Below are positions 25,186 to 34,300 of a DNA stretch of 64,000 nt, piece after piece. Each line of letters starts with the position of its first letter. Position 1 is the stretch's first letter. The translations under genes and the position numbers were made by a program. The DNA is from JBBSJZ01 sp041751935 (lineage in GTDB: Bacteria > Planctomycetota > Planctomycetia > Pirellulales > Pirellulaceae): contig JBGSIA010000228.1 in assembly GCA_041751935.1 (NCBI GenBank), positions 14,010 to 78,009 of the forward strand, in the 5' to 3' direction. Under the pieces are notes generated by a model. It worked only from the letters and a program-made list of their open reading frames with translations. It was not told the DNA's origin and did not search any database.

Positions 25186-25500
25186 ATGAATAATGCTCCC
25201 TCGAAACGAACAGTAACGGTTTGCAACTCGCAAGGACTGCACGCGCGCCCCGCGGATATGCTCGTGCGACTGGCAAGCCAATATGAATCGTCGTTGATGA
25301 TCGGCAAGGACGGCGAATGGGTCGATTGCAAAAGCATCCTCTCGCTGCTTACCCTTGGTGCCGCGCAAGGTACCGTCTTGGAAATTTCCGCAGACGGCCC
25401 AGATGCCGAGGCCGCGATTACGGCGATCACTGAACTATTCGAGGCGGGTTTCCACGAAATTAATGAAGTCGACAACACCGCTAAGCCGGCTGTTGATTGA
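25186..25500 (+). CDS. HPr-family phosphocarrier protein
   Basis: A 104-residue HPr with the phospho-acceptor His in CNSQGLHARPADMLVRLA (His near residue 19). The Ser46-like region is WVDCKSILSLLTLGAAQG, and the C-terminal helix is EAAITAITELFEAGF followed by a short acidic tail. It accepts phosphate from enzyme I and passes it to EIIA. The N-terminus (MNNAPSKRTVTV) is a little longer than typical. It lies between the IIA and enzyme I genes. No HPr kinase gene is visible in the window. Confidence 0.92.
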   Translation: MNNAPSKRTVTVCNSQGLHARPADMLVRLASQYESSLMIGKDGEWVDCKSILSLLTLGAAQGTVLEISADGPDAEAAITAITELFEAGFHEINEVDNTAKPAVD

Positions 25501-25587
25501 TAACCATAGCCCCGACACAAACCAATCACCGATGGATCCCTTTATGTTGACACGGACGCCCTCGAAGCACCGGTAGCATAAGGTCAG

Positions 25588-27348
25588 GTGCGTCGGCCAA
25601 TCATGGTCGAACTGCAAGGTATACCTGTTTCCCCGGGAGTCGCGATCGGACCAGCCCTCGTGCTGGACGCCGACGGCTACCGCATTCCCCGTTGCCAAGT
25701 CGCCGCAGCTGATGCACCCGGCGAATTCTTGCGGCTGCGCCAAGCCGTCGACGCTGTTTCTCAGTGTTTAGAAACAAGTCGACTGGAGACCTCTGCTGTC
25801 GCAGGTGAACACACCGGTGATATCTTCGCCGCACAACTGCAGATGTTGCATGACCCGCGGCTACACGCAGAACTTGGTCGACGCATCAACACGCAACACC
25901 AATCAGCGGCATATGCGGTCAGCCAAGTGCTGCATCAATACGCTTCGGCGCTTCGCAAGCTGGACAATCCGTTGTTGGCTGATCGAGCCGAAGATGTGAT
26001 CGATATCGAGAAGCAATTGCTGTTGCAACTCGGCGCGGTAACACGTCAGCCGTTGTCTGATTTGACCGAACCAGTGATCGTCCTTTCTCACATGCTCACG
26101 CCCAGTGAAACGGCGAATTTGGATCGCCGCTATGTGCGAGGATTTTGTACCGAAACCGGCGGCCCCGGAGGTCACACCGCAATCGTCGCCAAGGGACTTG
26201 AGCTGCCAGCGGTTGTCGGAATAGGCCCGTTCATGGATTTGATTACCAGCTCCGCCCGCGTGATCGTCGACGGTGATCGCGGCAAAGTCATCATCGACCC
26301 CGACGCCGATACTCTGCAATCGTATCAGCAGCGACTTGAACAACGCCGCTCGCTCGCAGCGAGATTGGCTGGGCTGCGCGACTTGCCAGCAGCGACCGCT
26401 GATGGTGTCCGCATTCGATTGAGCGCGAACATCGAATTCCCGCACGAGACTCAGGCGTGCATCGAACGCGGTGCCGATGGCATCGGCTTGTATCGGACTG
26501 AGTTCCTTTACTTGTCCAGCGATGTTGAACCAAGCGAGGAGGATCACTATCAAGCATACAGCCAAGTCGTGCGTGAGATGGCGGGGCGTCCCGTGGTGAT
26601 TCGCACCTTGGATTTGGGGGCTGATAAAATGGGCCACCGCCCATTGGCTGAGAACGAACACAATCCATTTTTGGGTTTACGCAGCATCCGGCTATCGCTG
26701 CGAAATTTGGATCTGTTTCGCCCCCAGTTGCGAGCGATCTTGCGCGCTGCGGTTCACGGCGACGTGCGAGTGATGTTCCCCTTGATCACGACGATTGGTG
26801 AGCTGCGTCAAGCAAGAATGTTGCTCAACGTTGTTGCTGAGGACTTGGAAGATGCGGGAATCTCCTATCGTGCGGATATTCCCGTCGGGATGATGGTGGA
26901 AGTGCCCGCAGCCGTGGTCATGCTGGAGTATTTTGTCAAGGAAGTTGACTTTCTAAGTATTGGGACGAACGACTTGGCCCAGTACACGTTGGCTGTTGAT
27001 CGAAGTAACGAGTACGTCGCCGACCTGTACCAATCGAGCGACCCGGCGGTGCTGCGATTGATTCGCTATAGCGTCGAAGTTGCTGATAAAAGTGAAACGC
27101 CAATCGCTGTATGCGGTGAGATGAGCAGCAATCCCGCTCGAGCCCTGCTGCTGCTTGGACTGGGCGTTCGTCACTTGAGTGTTCCACCGTCGGCACTGCC
27201 GAAAATCAAGAAAGCGATCCGCAGCGTGACGATCGCCCAGTGCAACGAGATTGCCGAGCGAGTGATGAAGCTCGAAGCCGCTCGCGACGTCGATTTGCAT
27301 TTGCTGGATCGTCTCGGTGATCTTGTCCCTGAATTGATTGTGAACTAA
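25588..27348 (+). CDS. ptsI: Phosphoenolpyruvate-protein phosphotransferase (enzyme I)
   Basis: The frame begins at GTG 25588; ATG 25603 (MVELQGIPVSPGVAIG) fits the family start better. About 581 residues, usual for enzyme I. The N-terminal phosphohistidine domain has TGGPGGHTAIVAKGLELPAV (catalytic His). The C-terminal PEP-binding barrel has GLYRTEFLYL, VIRTLDLGADKM, NPFLGLRSIRLSL, FLSIGTNDLAQYTLAVDR and the active-site Cys in VCGEMSSNP. It transfers phosphate from PEP to HPr. It lies in the hpf-IIA-HPr-ptsI run. Confidence 0.94.
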   Translation: MRRPIMVELQGIPVSPGVAIGPALVLDADGYRIPRCQVAAADAPGEFLRLRQAVDAVSQCLETSRLETSAVAGEHTGDIFAAQLQMLHDPRLHAELGRRINTQHQSAAYAVSQVLHQYASALRKLDNPLLADRAEDVIDIEKQLLLQLGAVTRQPLSDLTEPVIVLSHMLTPSETANLDRRYVRGFCTETGGPGGHTAIVAKGLELPAVVGIGPFMDLITSSARVIVDGDRGKVIIDPDADTLQSYQQRLEQRRSLAARLAGLRDLPAATADGVRIRLSANIEFPHETQACIERGADGIGLYRTEFLYLSSDVEPSEEDHYQAYSQVVREMAGRPVVIRTLDLGADKMGHRPLAENEHNPFLGLRSIRLSLRNLDLFRPQLRAILRAAVHGDVRVMFPLITTIGELRQARMLLNVVAEDLEDAGISYRADIPVGMMVEVPAAVVMLEYFVKEVDFLSIGTNDLAQYTLAVDRSNEYVADLYQSSDPAVLRLIRYSVEVADKSETPIAVCGEMSSNPARALLLLGLGVRHLSVPPSALPKIKKAIRSVTIAQCNEIAERVMKLEAARDVDLHLLDRLGDLVPELIVN

Positions 27349-27358
27349 CGCCCTCGTC

Positions 27359-28093
27359 ATGACCGAAACGCAAACCGTTACCGATCCGAATGCAAAAAGC
27401 GATACTGCTTTACGCATTCGTTATCGGATTCGGTTTGCTAAGGAAGGTCTGTTGCGTTGGATTGGGCACAACGACCTAATTCGATTATGGGAACGCATCA
27501 TTCGACGTGCCGAATTACCGGTGTCGATGAGCCAAGGTTTCCATCGCCGCCCACGGATGAGTTTCCCTTCAGCGCTCGCGTTGGGCGTCGTCGCGTTGGA
27601 TGAAGTCATCGACTTGGATCTGTGCGAGGAGTTCGCGGCCGAAGTGCTATTCTCGCGACTTGAGGCGGATCAGCAGCCAGGGTTGCGAATCAACAGTGTT
27701 CAAAAATTGCCGGTCGGGTCGCCGAAAGCACAACTGGCCAGCAGTGACTACAGCATCGATGTTCCTGAGGGAATCGATGTCGATCAAGTACAGCGCAAAC
27801 TCACGCGACTGCTTGCCGAAGACCATGTGACATTTGAGCGAAAGGGTAAAACGGTTCGCACACTGATTGCGACCGAAATTCCGCGGCTCGAACTAACAAA
27901 CAACCGGTTGGAATTCACGCTTGTCAGCAAGGATGGGGCGTCGATTCGACCGGATAATTTATTGGAATTGCTCGACGCCAGTGATTGGCCCCAACAGGGC
28001 GCCACCATGACGCGCGAGCGAGTCCATTTACAACAAGATTACGCACCTTCGAGTGAAGGTGATGACACATTTTTTTCAACCACACACAGTTAA
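27359..28093 (+). CDS. TIGR03936/DUF2344 family protein
   Basis: A 244-residue protein with the family blocks IRYRIRFAKEGLLRWIGHND, LIRLWERIIRRAELPVSMSQ, GFHRRPRMSFPSALALGV and a C-terminal beta-rich half. In many bacteria this domain is attached to, or next to, a radical-SAM protein and encoded with RNase G/E and ribosomal L21 genes. No radical-SAM part is fused here. Its link to RNase G/E is kept, as that gene starts 15 bases after its end. The function is not established, though a tie to RNA or ribosome work is likely. It begins 10 bases after ptsI. Confidence 0.85.
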   Translation: MTETQTVTDPNAKSDTALRIRYRIRFAKEGLLRWIGHNDLIRLWERIIRRAELPVSMSQGFHRRPRMSFPSALALGVVALDEVIDLDLCEEFAAEVLFSRLEADQQPGLRINSVQKLPVGSPKAQLASSDYSIDVPEGIDVDQVQRKLTRLLAEDHVTFERKGKTVRTLIATEIPRLELTNNRLEFTLVSKDGASIRPDNLLELLDASDWPQQGATMTRERVHLQQDYAPSSEGDDTFFSTTHS

Positions 28094-28156
28094 CCGGCGG
28101 ACTTAATTATGGAAACAATCACGTCGGAAGACCCCACCACACGAGGTGCTCATCAA

Positions 28157-29761
28157 ATGAAACGTGAAATGCTGATCAACGTCTTGCAGCCTGAGGAGGC
28201 CCGCATTGCCGTTCTGGAAGATCGCAGACTCGAAGAACTCTACATCGAACGCAAGAGCGTCGAAGCCTACGCGGGAAACATCTATCGCGGTCGGATTGTG
28301 AACTTGGAACCAAGCATTCAAGCGGCGTTCGTTGACTTTGGCGTCGGACGAAACGGCTTTCTCCATGTGAGCGACATCGAACCACAGTATTTTCGTCAGG
28401 GCGGCTACGACCCCGAAGAAATCATGCGTGAAAGCGATGAACAAGCGGAGGCTGCCGCACAACGCGCCCGTGACACCGGACGAGGCAACAAGCGTGCGTT
28501 CAAAGGTGGACGACCGCGAGTCAAGCCGCCCATTCAAGACATCTTGCGTCGCGGTGATGAGGTGCTCGTTCAAGTGATCAAGGAAGGCATCGGCAACAAG
28601 GGGCCGACGCTGAGTACGTATATCTCGATTCCTGGTCGCTACTTGGTGCTGATGCCTGCTTTGGCAAGAGTCGGCGTGAGTCGCAAGATCGAGGATGACG
28701 ATGACCGCAAGCGACTTCGCAAATGTCTGTTGTCCTGTAACCCACCTAAAGGTTTAGGGTTCATCGTTCGCACGGCCGGTGCTGGACGCAGCGAAGATGA
28801 GTTGCATCGCGACATGGAATATTTGTTACGACTGTGGAAAGCAATCGTTCGTCGACTTCGCACCCAGAATGAGCCAGGAGAGTTGTACGAAGAGAGCGAT
28901 TTAATCATTCGTACGATTCGCGATATTTACAGTGACGACATCGATCAAATTGTGATCGACGAAAAGAGTTCGTTCGAGAAGGCGAGGGACTTCCTCAAGA
29001 TGGTGATGCCGCATGTGGTCGATCGCCTGAAGTTCTACGATGGTCGCGAACCCTTGTTCCACAAATACAAACTCGAAGAAGAGATCGTTCGGATCAATGA
29101 ACGCAAGGTACCGCTGCCGGACGGCGGTTCAATCGTCATCGACCCGACCGAGGCGCTCGTGGCAATCGACGTCAACAGCGGCAATTTCCGTGGCAACGAT
29201 TCGGCCGAAGAAAATGCCTTCCGTCTGAACTTGGCTGCTGCCAAAGAAATTGCTCGGCAATTGCGACTGCGTGACTTGGGTGGAGTGATTGTCAACGACT
29301 TCATCGACATGCGTAAAGAAACGCATCGGCGCAAGGTGGAACGTGCCCTGCGCGACGCAATGGCGAAAGATCGTGCACGAACGAAAATCTTGCGTACCAG
29401 CCCGTTCGGTTTGATCGAAATGACGCGGCAGCGAATTCGTCCCAGTTTGAAACGCAGTATTTACACCGATTGTCCGTGTTGCGAAGGGCGAGGATTGGTC
29501 AAGACGGCTGAGAGTATGTCCATCGAGGTCATCCGCATGCTGGCCCTGGCGGTCAAAAGTGACCATATCGAACGAGTCACCATTCGCGTCAACGATCATG
29601 TCGCGGCCTACTTGAACAACAAGAAACGTCGTGAGGTAATGGAAATGGAGGACGCCGGCAAAATGTCGGTGCAAATTCTCGGTAGCGAAAGCTTGTACCC
29701 GGAACAACTTGAAATGGATTGCCGCGACAATCACGGCGAACGCGTCGAAATCGATTCGTAG
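28157..29761 (+). CDS. rng: Ribonuclease G/E family endoribonuclease
   Basis: The ATG at 28157 (MKREMLINVLQPEEARIAVL) matches the family start; the frame also offers an ATG at 28109. About 534 residues, nearer RNase G than RNase E. An S1 domain (about 35-135, NIYRGRIVNLEPSIQAAFVD and FLHVSDIEP) contains a 40-residue charged insertion, EQAEAAAQRARDTGRGNKRA. The catalytic region carries the metal-binding Asp residues in VAIDVNSGNFRG and GGVIVNDFIDMR, and the zinc-link CPCCEGRG. It cuts single-stranded AU-rich RNA in rRNA maturation and mRNA decay. No long RNase E scaffold tail is present. Confidence 0.93.
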   Translation: MKREMLINVLQPEEARIAVLEDRRLEELYIERKSVEAYAGNIYRGRIVNLEPSIQAAFVDFGVGRNGFLHVSDIEPQYFRQGGYDPEEIMRESDEQAEAAAQRARDTGRGNKRAFKGGRPRVKPPIQDILRRGDEVLVQVIKEGIGNKGPTLSTYISIPGRYLVLMPALARVGVSRKIEDDDDRKRLRKCLLSCNPPKGLGFIVRTAGAGRSEDELHRDMEYLLRLWKAIVRRLRTQNEPGELYEESDLIIRTIRDIYSDDIDQIVIDEKSSFEKARDFLKMVMPHVVDRLKFYDGREPLFHKYKLEEEIVRINERKVPLPDGGSIVIDPTEALVAIDVNSGNFRGNDSAEENAFRLNLAAAKEIARQLRLRDLGGVIVNDFIDMRKETHRRKVERALRDAMAKDRARTKILRTSPFGLIEMTRQRIRPSLKRSIYTDCPCCEGRGLVKTAESMSIEVIRMLALAVKSDHIERVTIRVNDHVAAYLNNKKRREVMEMEDAGKMSVQILGSESLYPEQLEMDCRDNHGERVEIDS

Positions 29762-29977
29762 GGCTGCCCGCGTCAGAGTTGAGGATCAGCGGAAGTGCGG
29801 GATCATCTCCTGCACCCTAGGCTTGTTGCGAATACAAATAGCGAACGCCGGCAGATCGTTGGAGTTCGCTTTTGGGGGCTTTACTAGGCGTCGGCTCTGA
29901 AGGTGGTGTCAGCAATCAGCCAACGTTGCGAAAATTGTCGGCTAAAAGCCAACGCCACGTTTGATGTTGCTGATGCC
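29762..29977. other. Convergent intergenic gap with a possible terminator (29840-29873)
   Basis: AGCGAAC (29840-29846) and GTTCGCT (29864-29870) form a 7-bp stem with a 17-base loop followed by TTT and G-rich sequence. This is a weak terminator for the hpf-to-rng transcript. No other structure was noticed. Confidence 0.35.
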
Positions 29978-31126
29978 TTAGCGTTTGGCGATACGACGAG
30001 CCACGGCGTTTCTTGGCAGCGGCATGATTTGCGCCGCACCGCCGGTGTTGTACAGCAAGTCATCGCGAGTCGGTTTGGCATCCGTATTGTCGTACTGGAC
30101 AAAATAGGCACCAATTTGCAAGCCGTCTTCCTCATAGACAGGCGGCCAAAACTCTTCGCCACGAATGGCCAGCGTTTTTGAAAGCAGCCGCGTTGCACGA
30201 CCAGAGAAACCGCTGAGCACCATATCCAGTCGACCGAGTGCTTCGCGGAATAGATAGAACACGAGCGCTGTGTCGCGTCCCTTGCCGCCAGCAAACGCCC
30301 ACGTCCCGTCGTCCGTTTCGTAGTAAAATCCAGGCTCCGGTGCATCTTCGTTTTTGCTCAGTCGCATCCCGGCCGAAGCGCCGTCTGGCTTGGGGTCCTT
30401 GTCGCGATAACGCAGGAAGAACGGACAAGAGCGAGCCGAAACGTCATCAACGTCGTCTTCGGTAACAAAAGGTGTGCAACCGAAGGCATCGGCGAATACC
30501 AATTCGACGACGGGATTGCTTTTAACGCTGCCGATACAAACCATTCCACGGTCACCCTGGGCCTCTACAAAACTTTCAAATACCTCAGTGGCGCGGGCAC
30601 GTGCATCCTCCAGGCTGACTTGTCCAGGGCTCCAAGTCAGCGTTTGCTGGATACGATCGGGCATCGGCACGTCGCGCTGTTTCGACTCCTCGGTTTCACC
30701 GCCACTGCCGCGATGTTTTGCAGCGCCACCCAGTGTTGACACGCCATTGAGCAGTTCACCGACAAGCACCGAGTCACTGGCGACAACCACCGCGTTCTCG
30801 GGCGAGGCATCTCCCTCACCTTGACGGACTCCGACCACGATTTCAATGTCGCCCCGCCTAGCGAGCAACTCCCAAAAATTTTCTGCATTGATCGCGAACA
30901 AGGCCCCAGGAAGCTGTTCAGCCGTCGCATACCCGTTGTCAATTAGATAATCACACAGGCGAGAGAGAGCTTCCAAAGGAATATATTTAGCTTCATTTTT
31001 CAGCAATGACGCGACTTGATGTCGATCCAGCCCCGTGTGCTCAACGATCGACTTGATGGTGCCAGGACGCTTGCGGCGGTCAGGGGTGTGCCCGAGTAGT
31101 TCCGCCAATCGGAATGCGTATCTCAT
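29978..31126 (-). CDS. Conserved protein with N-terminal helix-turn-helix
   Basis: A 382-residue protein. Residues 20-75 look like a Cro/C1-type helix-turn-helix: GTIKSIVEHTGLDRHQVASL, LKNEAKYIPLEALSRLCDYL. A middle segment (about 80-220) has FWELLARRGDIEIVVGVRQ and an ATEVFESFVEAQGD block. The C-terminal half is rich in Gly/Asp, with CPFFLRYRDKDPKPDGASAG, FYYETDDGTWAFAGGKGRDT and FWPPVYEEDGLQIGAYFVQY. I do not know a named family. Length, composition and a clean ATG next to a 272-base gap support a real gene. It is probably a cytoplasmic DNA-binding regulator with a sensor part. Confidence 0.6.
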   Translation of the reverse strand: MRYAFRLAELLGHTPDRRKRPGTIKSIVEHTGLDRHQVASLLKNEAKYIPLEALSRLCDYLIDNGYATAEQLPGALFAINAENFWELLARRGDIEIVVGVRQGEGDASPENAVVVASDSVLVGELLNGVSTLGGAAKHRGSGGETEESKQRDVPMPDRIQQTLTWSPGQVSLEDARARATEVFESFVEAQGDRGMVCIGSVKSNPVVELVFADAFGCTPFVTEDDVDDVSARSCPFFLRYRDKDPKPDGASAGMRLSKNEDAPEPGFYYETDDGTWAFAGGKGRDTALVFYLFREALGRLDMVLSGFSGRATRLLSKTLAIRGEEFWPPVYEEDGLQIGAYFVQYDNTDAKPTRDDLLYNTGGAAQIMPLPRNAVARRIAKR

Positions 31127-31398
31127 CGGAATCCGAGTTTATTAAGGTGACGAGCCAGGATTGTCAGTAATCCCGAAGTAAAAAGTGAATCGTGAGATGC
31201 TCCCGACCGCAATACCACAGAGGCACGGAATTTTCGTTAATGGCATCGTTTTCGCCCATGGGGTTATAAACGCAGGGCTTTTTGGATGCAAGAAATTTAC
31301 TTTCTAACATCTTCACTCGAACTTTAGGTCCTTGGACTCCTGGTGAGCTTCTATACTGAAGATTCTACTTACCTTGTCTGGCAAATTGGAAGGATTTC

Positions 31399-34300
31399 AT
31401 GGCAACAGCAACTGCAGCGAACGAGCCTGCATGCGATAAACGCAGCAATCCCCCCCCTTCCGGCCAAAGTCGCGTGGACGTTGTAATCGACGCGAGGATC
31501 GCGGAAGCTGCTGCTGCGTTATGGCGTGCGGAAGTCATTCGTAGCATGCTGCAGATGGTAATCGCGGTTGCAGTGACCCTTGCCGCATGGGTCGTTATGG
31601 ATCACTGGATCTATTCGCCCACAGCGCTAGTACGTTTGTTGGCCCTGGCTGTCGTCGTGTTCGGAGCTATCGCCTACCTTGTGATCGTTTTGATTCCACT
31701 GGTGCGGAGCAAGATTCGGCCTGAGTACGCGGCGCGATCGTTGGAGCGAGACTTACCGCAATTGCGTCAGGGGCTGGTCAGCTATGTGATGTTACGTGGG
31801 GCGAGCGATGGCGACGAACTTCGCGGTGGGATGATTCGATCGCTCGGCGCACAAACGGCGGGACGTTTGGGGGCCCACGACCATTTGCCCAGCGAGGCGA
31901 TGGGCACGTTTCGCTGGTGGTTGGCCGCACTCGCCTGTGTGGTCTTGCTGATTGGTTACGCCATATTGTCACCCAAAGACACGCTGCAATCGGCTCGACG
32001 ATTGGTCACGCCGCTTGCCCCAATCTCGGCGCCGAAACGAGTTTCGATCACAGAAGTGACCCCGGGTGACGCTGAAACGCTTTCGGGGCGAGCCGTTGCC
32101 GTTTCGGCCAATATACGCGGCCTTGGCGTCGACGAGTCCGCGATCATTCACTGGCAATCCTCGGGACAGCCTCACCAATCGAGTTTACAGCCCGAAAGCG
32201 ACGGTCGACTGTTCAAAGGAACAATTGAATTAGATCATTTCACCACAGGTGAAGTGCGTTACGAGATCCGCGCTGGGGACGGGGTCGCTGGCCCATATCG
32301 ACTGCATGTGAAGGACGTCCCGGTTATTGTCTCGCAGTCCGTGTTCCACCGTCCGCCGCGCTACACCGGAGAAGAACCTTACCATCGAAGCGGCGGTGCA
32401 GTCTCTGCGGTGAGTGGCACAGTGATCACGTTGTCAGCCACCACTAATCGCGCGGTCGCGAAAGCGAAAATTGAATTCAATCCGCGGCCGTTGGGTGACT
32501 CAGTTTCGGCAACTGCAGGCGTGATTGAAATGCAAATCCATGACAACGGAACCGATGTAAGTTCAACGTTCCCATTGCGTAGCAGTCGCGGACGCGCTGC
32601 TGCGGTTGAGTTGGACAGCTATCGAATTCAAGTGTGGGATGACTCTGGACAAACCAGCCCCGATCCGATTGTCTATCCCATTCGTGTTGTCGAGGACTTA
32701 CCGCCCGAAGTCACGATTGTGATTCCTCAAACGACTCCCAAGGACGTGCCGATTGACGCGCAACAAGCGATCGAAGTGCATGCTATCGATCCGGATTATG
32801 GGTTAGCAACGATTGAATTGGAATTGCGGCGAGGTATTGACGTGTTGGCCAACCCCGTGCTGTGGCGCAGCGAGCTTGGTGCAAGCGGAAACCAAGTCGC
32901 TGAGTATCGCTTTCGCCCCACCGATCATTCACTGCGAGTTGGAGATGTTATCTCGATTACTGCGCTGGCATCGGACAATAGAGTTCTTGAAAGCGATCCA
33001 TCGGTGGAGCCGAATTATTCGCAGACCGATGCGATCCAACTGAGAATCACGATGGGTGAGGCTCCCCGTGTCGAGCCGGATCGCAACGATGGATTGTCCA
33101 AGCCTGACAAACGCCCTGCGACCGAGCAGAAAAGCGATGGCGACCAATCGGGTGAACAAGAACAAAACGGTGGCGGCAGCGGTGCTGGTGGTAAGTCGGG
33201 TTCCAAGCAGCAAGGCGACGGACAGCAAGGCGACGGACAGCAAAGCGACGTACAGCAAAGCGACGGACAGCAAAGCGACGGACCGTCGGGCGAAGAAAGT
33301 TCTGGTGACGGCAAGTCAAGTTCGAAACAAACCGGCGATGGCACGTCGGAAACAGGGAGTTCAGAAAGTGGCGAGTCGTCGGAGATGAATCAAGGGGAGA
33401 AGCCAGGTGCTTCGTCCGACTCAAGCAATCCAGCCAATTCGCAGCCGGGAACCAAAGCGGAGCCCAATCGTGATGGCGATGCGACCAGCGGCAAGCCATC
33501 GGATTCGCCACAAAACGGAGAAGCAAGTCCAAACGATACTGGCGATGCACAGCCTGGAACTCAAGCCGCGAACAAAAATGCGGCTAACAAAAACACGGCT
33601 AACAAAAACACGGCAAAGCAGAACGGGACCTCGGCGGAAGGCTCCGACGCTGCGGATGCGGACGGCGAGAATTCATCAAAGCAGAGTTCGGAATCGGCGA
33701 GCGAAGGTACGTCGTCGGCTGAGCAATCGCCCGATTCTGGCGCAGGCAGTAGTGCCAAACCCCAGCATGATGGCGAAGCGTTTGAACGCATCCAAAAGTA
33801 CCTCAACGACCAGCAGAAAAAAAATCAACAGGAGAACGGTGGTTCTTCTCCACCCAAACAAAACACGGATGGACCAGAGCCCAGTGACGGGCAACAGCCG
33901 GGGAGTGAAGCCAGCGACAACGACACTCAAGGACAAGCGAAATCAGGTGATCGGAAATCTAATCCTGGCAACGACCAATCAGCTGCTTCGGCCAACAACA
34001 CGAAGCAACAGCCTGAGTCCGGGGCCGCTGAGACCGATCAGCCCGCAGGAAGAAAATCACCCGCCACAAGTGAGACCGACGGCAAGCAAGCAAATGGCAG
34101 TGAACAGAGCCCAGGAGAAAAAATGGGCGGCGATCAAACAGGAAATGAAAAATCTGGAGAAGGCGAATCTAGCCAAGCTGAATCTGAAAAGGGTGAACTT
34201 GGCAACAATGAATCGGGTAAGGGCGAAACGGATGATGGAGCTTCTGGCAGTTCACCGCATCCGGACGGATCTAAATCCAAGGCGAAGGGTGCTACTACCA

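Noticed and set aside
33214..33285. CRISPR-like array
   Set aside because: The repeats are contiguous 15-mers inside a coding frame, with no spacers and no cas gene.
33047..33550. Long frames opposite the repeat tail of the large membrane protein
   Set aside because: They are translations of low-complexity repeats in other frames, with Arg/Leu/Cys-rich artefact composition.
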